A DNA stretch of 64,000 nucleotides from Cerrena zonata. Taxonomy: Eukaryota > Basidiomycota > Agaricomycetes > Polyporales > Cerrenaceae. Under the pieces are notes generated by a model. That model made no database searches and was not told the origin of the DNA. It saw only the letters and a program-made list of their open reading frames with translations. The position numbers were made by a program, and so were the translations under genes. Shown piece by piece: positions 14,035 through 26,352 of the stretch (position 1 is the first letter of the stretch; each line of letters opens with the position of its first letter). The DNA is taken from assembly GCA_038087015.1 (NCBI GenBank), contig JASBNA010000046.1, positions 186,001 to 250,000 on the forward strand, given 5' to 3'.

Positions 14035-17000
14035 ATGGACACTCTTGTCGCACATCCTCATCGCTCACATTACGCTACGATGCCTTACCCATCCTCTTCG
14101 TCTGCTTCCTCGTCACATCCTCCACCGCACCCTTCTCACCAACAGCACCCACACCCACACCGATCCTACTCACACCATTCGCACCCCTCGTCGTCAGCGC
14201 ACACACCACGACGATATGACTCGCAACCCATTCCTTCATCGTCTCATCTACAGATATCTACCGACTCGAGTTCTGTGCTGATGCAGCAAATGCATGCAGA
14301 ACCTGACGAAGAGACCGCCCACCCAAATAGAGTTCCTCAGTCGATCTCTTCGATGGGATCTGTACCGGCGATGGGTTCCCTGACTATGCCGCCCGGGATA
14401 CCAGGAATGATGATGAGCGAGATGGACTTGGCTATGTCCTCGCTAGGGATGAATGGCATGGATGGTATGGGTGGTATCATGGATGCTTCCTCCATGCTCG
14501 CCGAGCCTTCAGAAAACGTGTCTCATGCCAGTGCCCTCAACACCGTCCTCGACTCATCTAGTTCGGCCCCCGACTCGACCCATTCTCATTCTCAACCCCA
14601 AGATCACACCTCTGTTCCTGGTGAACCCTCTCGGTCACAACCTCAACCACAATCTTCGACCTCATCGGCTCTCAATGCCCTTGCGGCCCGAGGGATTGAT
14701 GGACTTAGTATGACCGAGTTGGCCGATCTTAGCATTGCTGGGAGCGGGGATTCGATTGGTTCGTCGTTTCCCGGTCTGGGCAGGGCATTGACACACGGAG
14801 AGAAGGAGTTGTTGTCACATTTAGATCGACTGAAGTTCTTTTTGGCTACTGCGCCCAGTCGATGGAGTGCTGAAGGGGCTGTTAATGGTATGCCCCCCTC
14901 CCTATTTTTCTCTTTTGGTTACCTGCTCACTGTGATTATAGGTGATCCACCGCTTGGACACCCATCTTCTACTCACCCAGCTCTCAACCGCTTCCTCCTA
15001 CCTAACAACGAATACGTTTCCTGTGTTCTTTGGGGCGGACTCTATCATATCACCGGTACGGATATCGTAAGGGCGCTGGTATTTAGGTTCGAAGCGTTTG
15101 GGCGACCAGTCAGGAACATGAAGAAGTTCGAAGAGGGCGTGTTTAGTGACTTGAGAACTTGAAGCCTGGTGTGGATGCTTGTCTGGAGGAACCAAAGGTG
15201 AGCTCTAAGTTTCTTAGCAAATCTTTCCTGGTTTTGTTTTGTTTGGGGCGGGCATGTTTGGGGTAGTTTGGGGATATATGAGGGTGTCCACTCCGTTTTC
15301 GCTAGGAGTTGTAAGACATCTCAACATCCCTCAAAGACTCATTATGCCAAAGATCTATTTTCTTCACTTCCACCCTATCAATCCCCAGTTGCACATATCA
15401 ACGCACAGGATTGTTATTGTGGTGATTTACTATTCATCTTTCACTATTCTCCGATTTCCGTCAGGACATTTCATTTGTATTTGTTGCCCTCTCCACCCTT
15501 GATCTCTTGATTGCGTCCACGGGTCCTTGAACGCTCAATCACTCCATCTTCCAATATTCTAACGGCCTAATCATAACCACACAATCACCACGTCTCTTCC
15601 GGTCCCTCATTCATCTCTTAATATCCGGGGGCCGGATTGAGGTGAGGATCCTTCGTCCGAGTTCGTTACGCTCTTAGGCTCTTGGGTGGTTGCGTGGTCT
15701 TGTGGTTCAGAGGTGATAGACGAACGGATGGATATGTCGGCATATGGGTCAGCAGGTGCACGAGCGGCCATCTTCCCGACCAGCACTAGCTGTCCTAGGG
15801 TCCTAGGGTTCTGTTGTAGTGTGCTGTCGTGTTTTGTGGCGGGGTATTTTTCTATCGCGTTATCATCCAGGGTTGGACTGAGCTTGGCTCGAGGGTCTAA
15901 CTTTTGGCTCGGATGGATGGATGGAACCTTAACACTATCTCGGGGTGGCGCTCTGCACTGAGTGTTTCCCATTCTGCACGGAGCGGGAGTTCCTGTGCGT
16001 AATTCTACCTGCTCGTGGTATCGGTCTAGACAAACTCGCTTCGTCCCCCGTCGTACCCGACTGCCTCTACACCCGCTTGTCGACACCAATCTCTGCCATC
16101 TCCATTGCCGACATGATAAACCTCTCCACCATTCATCCCGCATTCTATACACATGTCGCTTGCCACTATCAACCTCAACCATCTGTCCGAATCTATCTCC
16201 TCGGTTCAACCCTCTTCTCCTGCCAACGCTTCAAGTAACGCAGCCTCGATCCACCCTTTCGGCTCCCTCTACTTCTCCATTCCTCTACTCATTCCTTCTC
16301 GCGCGTCTCCTTCACGACCTCTTCCGACACATCCTTCGCTCTTCCACGCCGGCGGCTTTCTACAATGCATCCTACATCTGTACATCAATACATCATCGCA
16401 TCGCCTTTCTCACTACACCTCATGTCTATGGCCTCACTCTCGTTCCTCCTTTCACCATCGCCTCACTGCCTCATTTCCTCATCGCCTCATTACCTCATTC
16501 ATTCCGTATTTCTCTTCAATCGGGGCGATCAATCTACATCATTATATCAATGATCAGTGTCCAAAGGTGCCCCCTCTGGTTAGACGCATAGGCACACAAT
16601 TATATCCGGGCTTCAAGATGGAGACGCGCATGCATAATGTTGACGCTTGGCGAACCGGAAATACCGACCCGGTCATTGGAGACGTACGGAGGCTTGGATT
16701 CTTTTGCCCACAAGTTACTTTGCGAAGCTGCGGAAGAATGGTCTGGTGGGATATCGAACTCGAGGACTGCCAACGAAGTAGATGGTACTGTCGACACCTG
16801 GCCCTTCGCGCATTCGTGATACGACGATGATTGAAGTGATTGGGGCATGTGTCCATCCCTTACTTTCTTGGGAGTAGGGCAGATCAGTGGCACAGGCTGT
16901 GGAAGGGCGATGCTGGACTAGATTCAGATCAAGCTAACTCAATCATACCCATCCGTCCATTTGGTCCCCACGGCTGTTGGGTCCGTTTTACGTTCGGAAC

Positions 17001-19797
17001 TTGGCTCGTCGGATTTTGCCTCATTCGCCTATTTAGCTCCTCCGGTCGTTTGCTAATCGTTGGTGGACGGGTGGATTGGTGTGTTGGTCATGCATGATAT
17101 CGCCGGCGTTGGAGGCGTTGTGGCAATCGCAATCCAACGAGAGGAAGATCGGCGTTCATCCTTATGAGGCTGGTTCAATTTACCTTCTGTCTGCTGTCGA
17201 ATTCGGTTCCTCTCATTCATCGGTTCGATTGGTTCAGGATTTCATAGATTTCTTGCTTTCTTTTGGAAGTTTGGTGCATTTTGAGACAATTGCTGACATC
17301 GGCCTTTTACCCTTTTTAGTCTCCTTTTTTGGATCTTTTGTTCAAGTACCAATGCATTCGTACGCAGAAGAAGCAAAAGGTGTTCTATTGGTATGTCATT
17401 TGTTTTTATTTCCACTGATACTATACTGAGATCCCTCGTTTGCTATAGGTTCAGCGTCCCTCATGATCGACTGTTCCTCGATGCTCTCGAGCGTGATCTC
17501 AAACGGGAAAAGATGGGCCAAGAATCGACTACCGAAATCGTAGGAGAGCCTGCTCGCTCATTCACTTATGATCCCAAGCGTTCGCTCTATGATCAGTTCT
17601 CCAAAGCTCAAGGTGCTATGGAGGGTGAAGGTGAACTCGAAGCCGCTGTTCGCAGGGCAGACGAGGCCATGAGTACCGAATCGTCTGATGGTCATACAGA
17701 CGGCTCAAAAGAAAGTGACGCGGAAGGAACTGCTAGCGAACACGATGAGAGCGGCGCCGAGGATGGCAAGAAAGACGAGAGGAAGAAAGCTAATCTTTTG
17801 ACTAGCTCACCCTTTTTCTCGTCGATGTTCTCCCTCTTTGAGGGTTCGCCAACCTACAAGCAGCGTCGAAAGAAAGTGACCAAGAGCCGTCGCTCGCCGT
17901 CCAGTTTTGGTGCTGCTTACCCTGCGCAGTACTATGGTGCTTCGGGAATCACCGCCCCTGGGGACTACATGTACAACATGCGAATGCAGGAACCTCAGAT
18001 TGACCGGTACGGTAGAGATACGTCGAGAATGAGTGCAGCAGAGATGTTCACGGCACAAGCGAGAGGTGATTTTGGTCCTCAGAGCAATCCAGATCTCGTT
18101 GCTCCCCAGAAGGAGAGGCAACGAAGAGCAATGGTTGCTCATGCCGAGGTGCGTTATTACAAGAAGAATTTGAGCAGCCGAAATACAATACTAATTGGTT
18201 CTCATTTGCACCTTCGTAGAGATCGACCATGCATTCGACATTCAGCTCGGGCAGTGGTATGGATATGGCTTACCAGGCTCAACAGCAAAGTAGCCGACCA
18301 CATATCGAGCAACGACATACGTACCCTCTCCTCGCCGACCACGGTTTCCCCTCACGTTCCAACACCGATCCCTCCTCGTCTACTCTGGTCTCTTCCGTAG
18401 ATTCTTCGTCGTCCTTCGACCCCAACGCTCCTCCAATGGGATGGCCTAACGCTACACCTGTGGTCGATTCAGATCCCATGACTCGCACTACCAAAGTGTA
18501 CGTGTGTGGTTTATACAGCTGTGGTCGGATGTTCAAGCGTATGGAGCATCTGAAGAGACATATGAGAATCCATACGATGGAGCGACCTTTCGCCTGTACA
18601 GCCTGCGACAAAAAGTTTGCCCGAAAGGACAACTTGAACCAACATCTCAGGACACATCAGCGAGATGGCATGGACGACTATCCCCATGCTGAGTCTGGAA
18701 GTAGAACTGCTTCGCCCGAAGGTGATGGGTACGACGAAGGTTCGTTCCCTTACATGGACAACATCCCCAACGGTCAGATCTATGAGCTCGAGCTTACCGG
18801 TGCAGTGGAAGTACAAGGCGACGAAGAAGGACTTGTGGTTGCTGCAGGTTCGACATCCATTAATACCGTTGACCCCCATGCGGCGTCTGGTCCTCTGGTT
18901 GACCCCGTTCAAGACATGATCTACAACGAAGGTTCGATTATGTCTGACTCCCCCAACGCTCAATGGGTTGCGCTCCCTGGATCCCATCCCGCGCAAGCCA
19001 GTCCGTCACCCTTCATCCCTGGTCCTTCCACTGGGTCTCGCGTCACGCCGTCATCGTCGTATGGTAGCTCTTCGATGGATCACTATCTGTCTGCGAGTGC
19101 ACCACCTCATAAAGTCGCGTTTGATCATTCAGCCCTTTATCCACCCGACCTCGGTGGTGCTTCATCCTCTGTCGGTTCTACTTCTTCCTTGTCCTCCATG
19201 AGCTCCTTGTCTTCAACGGGTGGTGGCCCAGTACGACGTCACCGTAGCGCTACGCCTAACATAGGAAGGTACGACGGTCATCCAAGACGACCTTATTCTG
19301 CTGCTCTGTCAGACCACGGAGGTAGTCGAGGCTCTAGTGCCTATCATCCGTATGCAGCCCCAATGATGTCTGCCTCGGCGGAAAGTAGCCCCCTGCAGTA
19401 TCAAGTCCAACTGGATTATGATGGTCACCCCCTTCCTCAGCCTCATCACCCGTATCGCGGACACGCTGGAAGAAGCGGAGCTCACTCAAGGAGTAGCTCT
19501 ACTGGTGGACAACTTCAGGACCAAATGGATCATATGCTGTCGATCGAGTCGTCTGGGTACACGCAGGACGCAACGGGCCCGGTTCAAGTGCAAGGTTACA
19601 CCGATATACCAATGTACAACCGCACTGACTCGCCCATGCAATACACCACCGGCAGTGAAGAAGAGAGCCGTGCAGCCCAGGTTGCAGCTGTCCAGAATAT
19701 GTACCTCGGCATGGGCGATCCGCAAGCTATGACGAACGTCGCTGTGTATCCGGATGGTACTTACATGTCTGGCTATGGACATTCCGCCCATATGTGA
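14035..19797 (+). CDS. STE12: STE12-type transcription factor (STE domain plus two C2H2 zinc fingers), with an apparent frameshift
   Basis: This is the nuclear DNA-binding regulator at the end of the pheromone/filamentation MAP-kinase cascade. Exons: 14035-14887, 14942-15197, 17320-17390, 17449-18148, 18220-19797, about 1150 residues. The N-terminus is His/Ser/Pro-rich. The STE homeodomain-like region starts near [19 protein letters not shown] (14810), continues through [19 protein letters not shown] (15085-15140) and [13 protein letters not shown] (17355-17390), and ends at [20 protein letters not shown] (17450-17510). Two C2H2 fingers lie at about 18496-18660 ([14 protein letters not shown] and [19 protein letters not shown]). 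The C-terminus is Ser/Gly/Pro-rich. The frame breaks at about 15156: DLR is followed in frame by Thr-stop, while the expected NLKPG continuation sits one base back. The next intron is about 2.1 kb, far larger than its neighbours. Family identity is certain; whether this copy encodes a full protein is not. Confidence 0.9.
15198..17319 (+). other. 2.1-kb intron of STE12
   Basis: The donor (CCAAAG|GTGAGC) at 15198 and acceptor (CTTTTTAG|TCTCC) at 17319 are both good. They join EEPK to [10 protein letters not shown] in the order expected for the STE domain. All other introns in this gene are 50-75 nt. The intron is pyrimidine-rich on the plus strand and holds a 200-codon antisense frame (15607-16209) and plus-strand frames at 16153-16830 and 16637-16819. 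None resembles a known family to me. It may be an insertion, an internal promoter or leader, or a nested gene. Confidence 0.6.
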
Positions 19798-20588
19798 AGC
19801 TCGTGAAGGTTTCGAAAAGCAAAAACTGCCATTGTCCCGAAATGACCCTCCGTGATCGTATTATAATACAGCACTTAAGGTTCTCACTTACGACAACATC
19901 CCGTATTTCGATTCGAATCCTTTCCGTCTTGGTTTCTACTTATCCAATCATCTTACACTACGCAATCATTAATGCTCCATACCCACGTCCCCCATTCTTG
20001 AACAGACACACACATTTGAGGGCGAAGTGATTACATCCCTGGGACGTGGGTGACAAAGAGGCTGTATCCAAAAGCTCATACTGTCGTTGCAAACCCACTC
20101 ATTCTATTCATCACAGCTATCTATCTTTCTATTTTACTCCTTTCTACTATTTGCATTCGTCTCGTCTGTCATAAAATTCAGCCGACGGTTGACCTCTTTT
20201 TTTCACTACTTATTCAGCGCATATTGGTCGCTGCTCCTCATCTTGTCTCGATATTCGTGCATCTCTCCCCGCGTTCGATGTCTTCATATTACTTTCCTGT
20301 GTTTGTCTGTACTTATACCTGTCATATAGTTCTGTCTCGTCAATCTCTTATAGCATATATAGTACCGTCTAGAACACGTCCCTTAGTACAGTTTGGTCTT
20401 CGGTTTGCTATATCTGTATATGCTTGATCATATGCCCTCCTCTTTATCACAATATATGTTATATGCACCTACATATTTCGCCTCTTAACGTCTATCTTGT
20501 CGCTCAACTAATGTCTAGTGATTGATCGGAGATACAATACTATTGTTCAGGACAATCACATACAGGCCCTATCTAAACATAGTCCAGA
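19798..20588. other. STE12 3' flank, no gene seen
   Basis: AT-richer sequence after the STE12 stop, with only short low-complexity frames. It probably holds the STE12 3' untranslated region. No other structure was recognised. Confidence 0.5.
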
Positions 20589-20831
20589 TTATCCATTGAA
20601 ACTTCCGCCAATAACGTGTAAGTCATCAGTCAGGGCCAAATTCGGAGACCCACTATAATTGAAGGTCAGAACTAGCAGTGCATCTTTTTTTTGGAAGAGG
20701 ACTTACCTTCCCAAGGAGTCCTTGAGGAAACCTGGATTATCAGCAAACACTGGCAAAGGCAGAGGTGCACTGAAGACCTGTGCACTAAGTGCATACAGAG
20801 TCAATAGCTTCAAGGCTGCTCGAAGGGTCAT
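20589..20831 (-). CDS. Small secreted protein candidate (62 aa)
   Basis: Two-exon model: 20831-20707 and 20652-20589 (minus). The donor is AG|GTAAGT and the acceptor ATTATAG; the intron is 54 nt in phase 2. The N-terminus MTLRAALKLLTLYALSAQVF is a good signal peptide with a predicted cut near SAPL. The mature part is about 40 residues with no cysteines. The start chosen is the ATG directly before the hydrophobic stretch; an in-frame upstream ATG (20885) would put extra hydrophobic residues in front. No family is recognised. It resembles the SSP genes at 30763-33422 and 48032 in size, in the signal peptide followed by Ala-Pro, and in the phase-2 intron. The model rests on splice consensus only. 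Confidence 0.45.
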
Positions 20832-22145
20832 GGCTGGTGCAATATGACTCAGAGCGGAAATGATTAGCACTTTTGAAAATGTCAACCCGTATAGCTAAAA
20901 GTTTCAATATTAGTATATGCGAAAGCTGTCAACAGCTAGAGGCTAGATAGAACTCACCCCGCTATACGACGTATTATGAATGTCCACTGGCCTCTAAAAA
21001 GTGGTTTTCAGTTATAGTTTATATAGATAGCAAAAGAAATCAAATTCGATGTGGATACTCTCATCGCCTGCGTATTGAGACAGATCTTTCTTATGACAAA
21101 GACCAGCCGAACGGCAATTTAGCAATGTAACGATATCACAGATGTATCCATAACGACAATCTATTTCAACGATGGTTCTATATCAGCATTCTTGTTAATC
21201 GTGATGAAATGATACGCAATACTGTAAAGAGTTGTTTCTCATCTTGCAGGAAGTTTGGAATGTTGACAATCTGAAGCCATTGCCTAATTAGGAAACAAGC
21301 GTCCAAAAGGAGGTCGCTCGGCGACTGAAGGATGACCCGATGGCATAACTACTAACCGAGACCTCTTGCTTTCGATCTTTGTTGAAGGCTGAGTCTGTCT
21401 ATACTTTTTAACGTTCCTCTGGTGACTTTGACCTACAAACCAATCGCGCAAGCTGAAGGTCATGCGGCAGGAGTACGCGCAAGCTCATCGAGCGTTTGGA
21501 CTGGAAGCAATCACTGCGTTCAGACCGTTTCTAGTCGAAGTCTTAGTAAGCGGGTAATTCCGATAGTCTCCCAACACGTGTATATAGCGTCTCCTCAATG
21601 CCCCGAGTTTCCCCCATTAGGTAGTAGTTCGTCATAAATACATATTATAGAATATACACTCTGTCCCATGTCCGAATAGAAATGAATAAACGGAGAGGTA
21701 AGTGCTTCGAATATGTCATGTAACTCATGTTCTGAGTATCTTGTACCAGATGACCTTTCCGTAGTTGCTGGTCCTCATAATACACGGCTTATCTCTCACA
21801 CCGAGAATCTCACCACTGTCAAGGCCTGAGTATCCCACCGGATCCGATACAACTATGCATCAGACTCGGACTTATGATTTTATTGCTGCGTACAATTGGG
21901 CTACTCTTCTTACCATCATGACGTCTCACACCCAACGAACTGAACATTTCCCGCTGTACCCATCAATGATTTTTGAGTTTATCTCTTTAGGGTGCCATGC
22001 TAGTGACAGGGAAGCGACGTCAAGGCCATAGCTTCTTGATGCCCCCAGCTCATGCGAACGTTACAGCCTCGAGGCTACGTAACCTCTTTGTGGCATCGGC
22101 GACCCACTTTTTTCATTGATCCGCATTTTTTGTGATATCTCAACC
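20832..22145. other. Intergenic stretch ahead of the CACTA transposase
   Basis: No supportable gene. The left end of the CACTA element probably lies here, but I could not identify a CACTA-type terminal repeat or the subterminal repeats with confidence. Confidence 0.4.
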
Positions 22146-25100
22146 ATGCCCGGAGCTTTTGTGAGTTTCTCTACATAGACTTATGTGCGTATACTCACAT
22201 CTCATCACTAGAAACCCAACATCGGATCCGTTCACCCAAGTCAGAGGGGACGTGGTCGATCACTGAAAGTGGTCCCCACACGTCTCCCCTCGGTCGTGAG
22301 CAGAAGAGGTGGAATACGAGGAGGTCGTATTGCACAACCAGCCCCTCTCTCACGCAAGCGGACACGTTCTCCCTCACCCGTTGCCTCTGGATCTACATTG
22401 CAAAAAAGACAGCGTGTGGCTTCCGAGTCACCACACAACTCACCTGTGTCGCAGTCTAGTGACGGGCATCCTTCATTTCCCCCTTCTGACATTTCCCCCT
22501 CTCCCTTTCATCAAGACAATCCACCTCCGGACGATTATGACGACTTGTATGCGGAACCACCTTTAGATCCGTCAAGTCCTATGGAACTGTATTACCCAGA
22601 AAGTCCCACACATGCAATAACCCCTCGCCCATCATGCTCTCCATCCGTTGATTACGAGAGAGAATGCGGACCTGAGGGTCTCAACAATTCCCCCAATACT
22701 CATGATAAACAAGACCTCCCTGTGCCTCCGATGGCTCGGCCAGCCCTACAACCCATAGACAACCCTCTCGATCCACGACCTGCAACATCACCTCCCCCCG
22801 ATCCAGACAGTCCACTTGTATCCATCTCGGACCTACCGAAACGTCAAATGCGAGACACGCCCCTTCAACAATTCATAAGCTCGCATCGGCTTTGGATAGT
22901 GCGAGTGATCCTCAAACTCGTTACATTTCTACATGCTCAATATCATGTACCGATCCGTGCTTGCAACCTAATACTAGCCACCACAAGGCTTATTTTTCTC
23001 GCCAAAGGACTGCTTGACCGAAATAACTCTGACGATTTTATGCCCACAACAGCAGCGACGGCATTCAAATATCTTGAGTTATTACAGGATCGATTTCATA
23101 TTCTCCCTGCATGCTCGAAGTGCCACGCTCTCTTCAAGCCCTCTGCGCCGGAAAATACCACTTGCCCAACATGCAATATTCCTGTATTCCAACCATCAGA
23201 TCCGACTGTCTGGGAAAGGCTGGCAACACTTGGTCGAAAGGCTCCCCCACGGAAACCTAGTCTCACAGTCCCATATACCCCTCTCTCATCACTCCTTCAA
23301 GATTTCTTCTCCGATCCGAACATGATCGAAGCAGTCGAGGCATGGAAAACACAGCCTCCGTCTCCACCCGGCGAGTATAATTCAATTATGGATGGTGCTG
23401 TATGGAATGAAATGAAATGCGAGGATGGTTCGAAGTTCTTCGACCGCAACGAGCATGATGAGATTCGATTGGGTGTAACAGGCTCTCTTGACTGGTAGGT
23501 CGTAATTGCACTATATTTATGACTAAAGTTATTAAAGACATAAATATAGGTTTTCCGTGACACAAAGTGCTTATGCCCCCAAACATTCATCGGGGGTCTT
23601 CTCTTTTCATTTTGCTAACCTCCCGACACTTCTACGGCAAGGGTTTCACTCAAACTCCATACAAATGATACTAATACAATCAATTCACCTCTAGATATCG
23701 CCTAGAACACCTCATGGTTACGTTGTTCACTGCCGGCCCTTTTGAACCGACAGGCGCACAACTTCAGCAATATCTCAAACTCGTCGTAGACGATTTGCTA
23801 ATGCTCTATCAAGAAGGCATCCTCATTCCGGATCCCACACATGTGACAGGTTCTCGTAGAGTGCGCGTTGCATTAGTTGCAATTATTTGTGACCATCCTG
23901 CAATGTGCAAGGTCTGTGGATTTGCCGACAAAAACCATACAGAAGATCCATGCACCAAGTGCAAAGCACAAAGGGCGGATCTATACGCAGACGAAGCTCT
24001 TCGAGGCAGTAAGTCTCAATCTCACTCGCGCGAATGATATTTAAACTAATCATGATCAGAATGGACGCCTCGTACACGCAAAGAACACGAACGACTAGCA
24101 TATGAATCGAAAAATCTTTCCCCTGAGGATCGCGAGACGCATTTCAAACAGTACGGTGTTCGATGGACAGAGTTTGTACGTCTGCCGTACTTTGATCCCG
24201 TTAGGATGACCATTATCGATCCCATGCACAACCTTTTGCTTGGTATGTGCTTCTTTATCTATACACCAACATGCTCGCTTCATGCATAACACAGGATTGG
24301 TCAAAAATCAGTGGTACAGCTGCTGGATCCAAACCAAGACCCTCCGTCCAGATACTGAACGCGGCACCGAACGCGAGCTTTCATCGATCCATAAATTCCT
24401 CAAATCTGTATGTGACCATGCTCCGTTCATAGTTCCATTACTAATTCCTTCAAGTACGAGTCACCAGGATGGTGTGGCCGCTTACCCAGCCTGGTGGGTG
24501 AGCCCGCAGGAGGGTCCTTAACCGCTGATGAATACAAGCTCCTTGCGACGGGACCTGGCGCCATCATTGTATGTTTATTCTCATTTCTCACTCGCATTTA
24601 TTTGCTCAACAACACGACATAGATACCAATACTATGGGACCAATTCGAAGGCTCCTGCGAGGCAGAGCTCGAAAGCGCGATTCGCACATACCAGAAGAAC
24701 CTTGAAAAATGGCAACAAAAGAGCTGTCAATATGAACAGTGGGTGGCATCGGGACGTCCAGTCCCTCATGGTGCACAAGATAACAATCCCCCGTCGACTA
24801 CTCAGCATTCAAAACGCAAAGGAAAGAAAACAGCAAAAGACGACAGACCACCAAGTGACCCGGGAACGCCACCAGTCAAACCGAAGCTTCGCATGCGCAA
24901 AGAGGAATCCATCCTATTTCTCAAGCTTGCAACGTCCCTTAAAATATTAACCAGTGAAAGCCTTCGTGAAGATGATATCACACGTGGAGAACAGCTACTC
25001 CAAAGCTATCTTCTTCAATACAAGCAGGTAGGCTTAATTATCTTCAACTTACACACCATTGTGACGAGCATTAATGACCAATATAGACTTATGGCGAGAG

Positions 25101-26352
25101 CGCAATGAAACCAAATCATCATTTCTCAGCTCATATACCTTTGCAAATACGAGATTATGGACCTGTATACAACTTCTGGGCGTTTCTCGCTGAACGACTC
25201 AACAAGGTACTGAAAGGGTTTGAGCTCAATAACTGGGGTGGTGGCAGGCTGGAACAGACGATGATGCGTGAATTCATGCGGTCATCATCAATCAAAACCA
25301 TGGTTTGTTTTATCTTTCAGTTCCGTTTTCGTGTGTATTTCAAGCTAATGGACTTGTAACTTTTCTTAGCTTCGTTCTATTGCAGATGCAGGTTTTGACG
25401 GCAGAGGGACTGATGATGTATCTAGTATGATTGCTCGCCGAATGCTTCACAACGACCGTGAGGAGCGTGGCACAGTTGAAGCGATCTCCGGAGAAGGGAA
25501 TACACATGCGCTAGCAGTTGACGATCAAGGCCAAGCAGCCAATGATGGTAAGTCCCTCTCATCCGATTCATTCTCATGCTGACTCTCAAGTTATTTTGCT
25601 AGCTTTAACACCACTTCCCTTGAAACTGGGTCAAGAGACAGCTTTTCGACCACTCACTCCTCGTGCAATTGGTGGAATCTATCGATACTATAACCTTTCA
25701 ACTCGGCGTGTCTGGTATTCCACTGAGGCCAATATTCCGAGAAAGGCACCGATCCTACACACACACGCCCAATTTTATAGCTACTTACTCATCAGCGGTC
25801 GTCGCGTTACTCCAACAAGCCTCGCTCGCAACGCATCGGCAAATTCAGCATTGATTAAAGTTGTCATCGACGGTCGCTACTGCGTTGGTGAAGTCATGTC
25901 GGTATTCCAACATGCGCAACGTGGACTTGATCGAAACAATCCATCAACCTCGACAACAACGACTCTTGTCGAAGTCCGTTGGATGAAGAGACGATATGCG
26001 TGTGCAGTCGAGGGTGATCCATGGGCTGACTTGTATGTTATTCATTTAATTTCTCATATCATCCATGACTGAATGGTCCCTTAGCCCAGAACTAGAGGTC
26101 GAATTCTGGGCTCTAAACGAATTCCATGGTCCTCTAGACGAAGATGCACCACCCATGATTGTCCCTGCATCGTGGATTCAGTGTCAGGTGGCTCGTGGCA
26201 TTGCTCACGCGGTCGATCTCTGGGTGACGATAAGTCTACAGCGTGTAAGTAAAGTCTGATATTCTACGATTACATCTTTCAACCGTAACACTAACGTTCT
26301 ACAGTCGATGGTCTCAAATACCATCATAGAACCTGAAGAGGATCTCATATAG
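22146..26352 (+). CDS. Tnp2-type CACTA transposase (apparently intact, 13 exons)
   Basis: Transposase of the Tnp2 (En/Spm, CACTA) family, about 1181 residues. Exons: 22146-22160, 22212-23494, 23550-23636, 23695-24008, 24060-24242, 24295-24407, 24455-24568, 24623-25027, 25087-25302, 25370-25547, 25603-26032, 26085-26244, 26305-26352. Phases agree throughout and the total length is divisible by three. Family blocks in order: a CxxC pair near 23115-23170 (ACSKCHALF, TTCPTCNIPV), MDGAVWNEMKCEDGSKFF (23390), TQSAYAPKHSSGVFSFHFAN (23560), VALVAIICDHPAMCKVCGFAD (23870), DPMHNLLLGLVKNQWY (24220-24310), and GWCGRLPSLVGEPAGGSLTADEY (24470-24530). The N-terminal 230 residues are Pro/Ser-rich. The intron after 23636 uses a GC donor (CG|GCAAGG), required to give the expected LLRYRLEHLM. 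I saw no stop or frameshift, so this may be a recently active, autonomous copy. Confidence 0.88.
22146..26352 (+). mobile_element. CACTA (En/Spm-like) DNA transposon, minimal extent
   Basis: The extent is limited to the transposase gene because terminal inverted repeats were not found by eye. The element probably extends some hundred bases on each side and may reach toward the cyclin pseudogene at 27156. Confidence 0.7.

Noticed and set aside
15607..16209. 200-codon antisense frame inside the STE12 intron, as a definite gene
   Set aside because: No family resemblance, no clear start context, and plus-strand frames overlap it; kept only as part of a finding.
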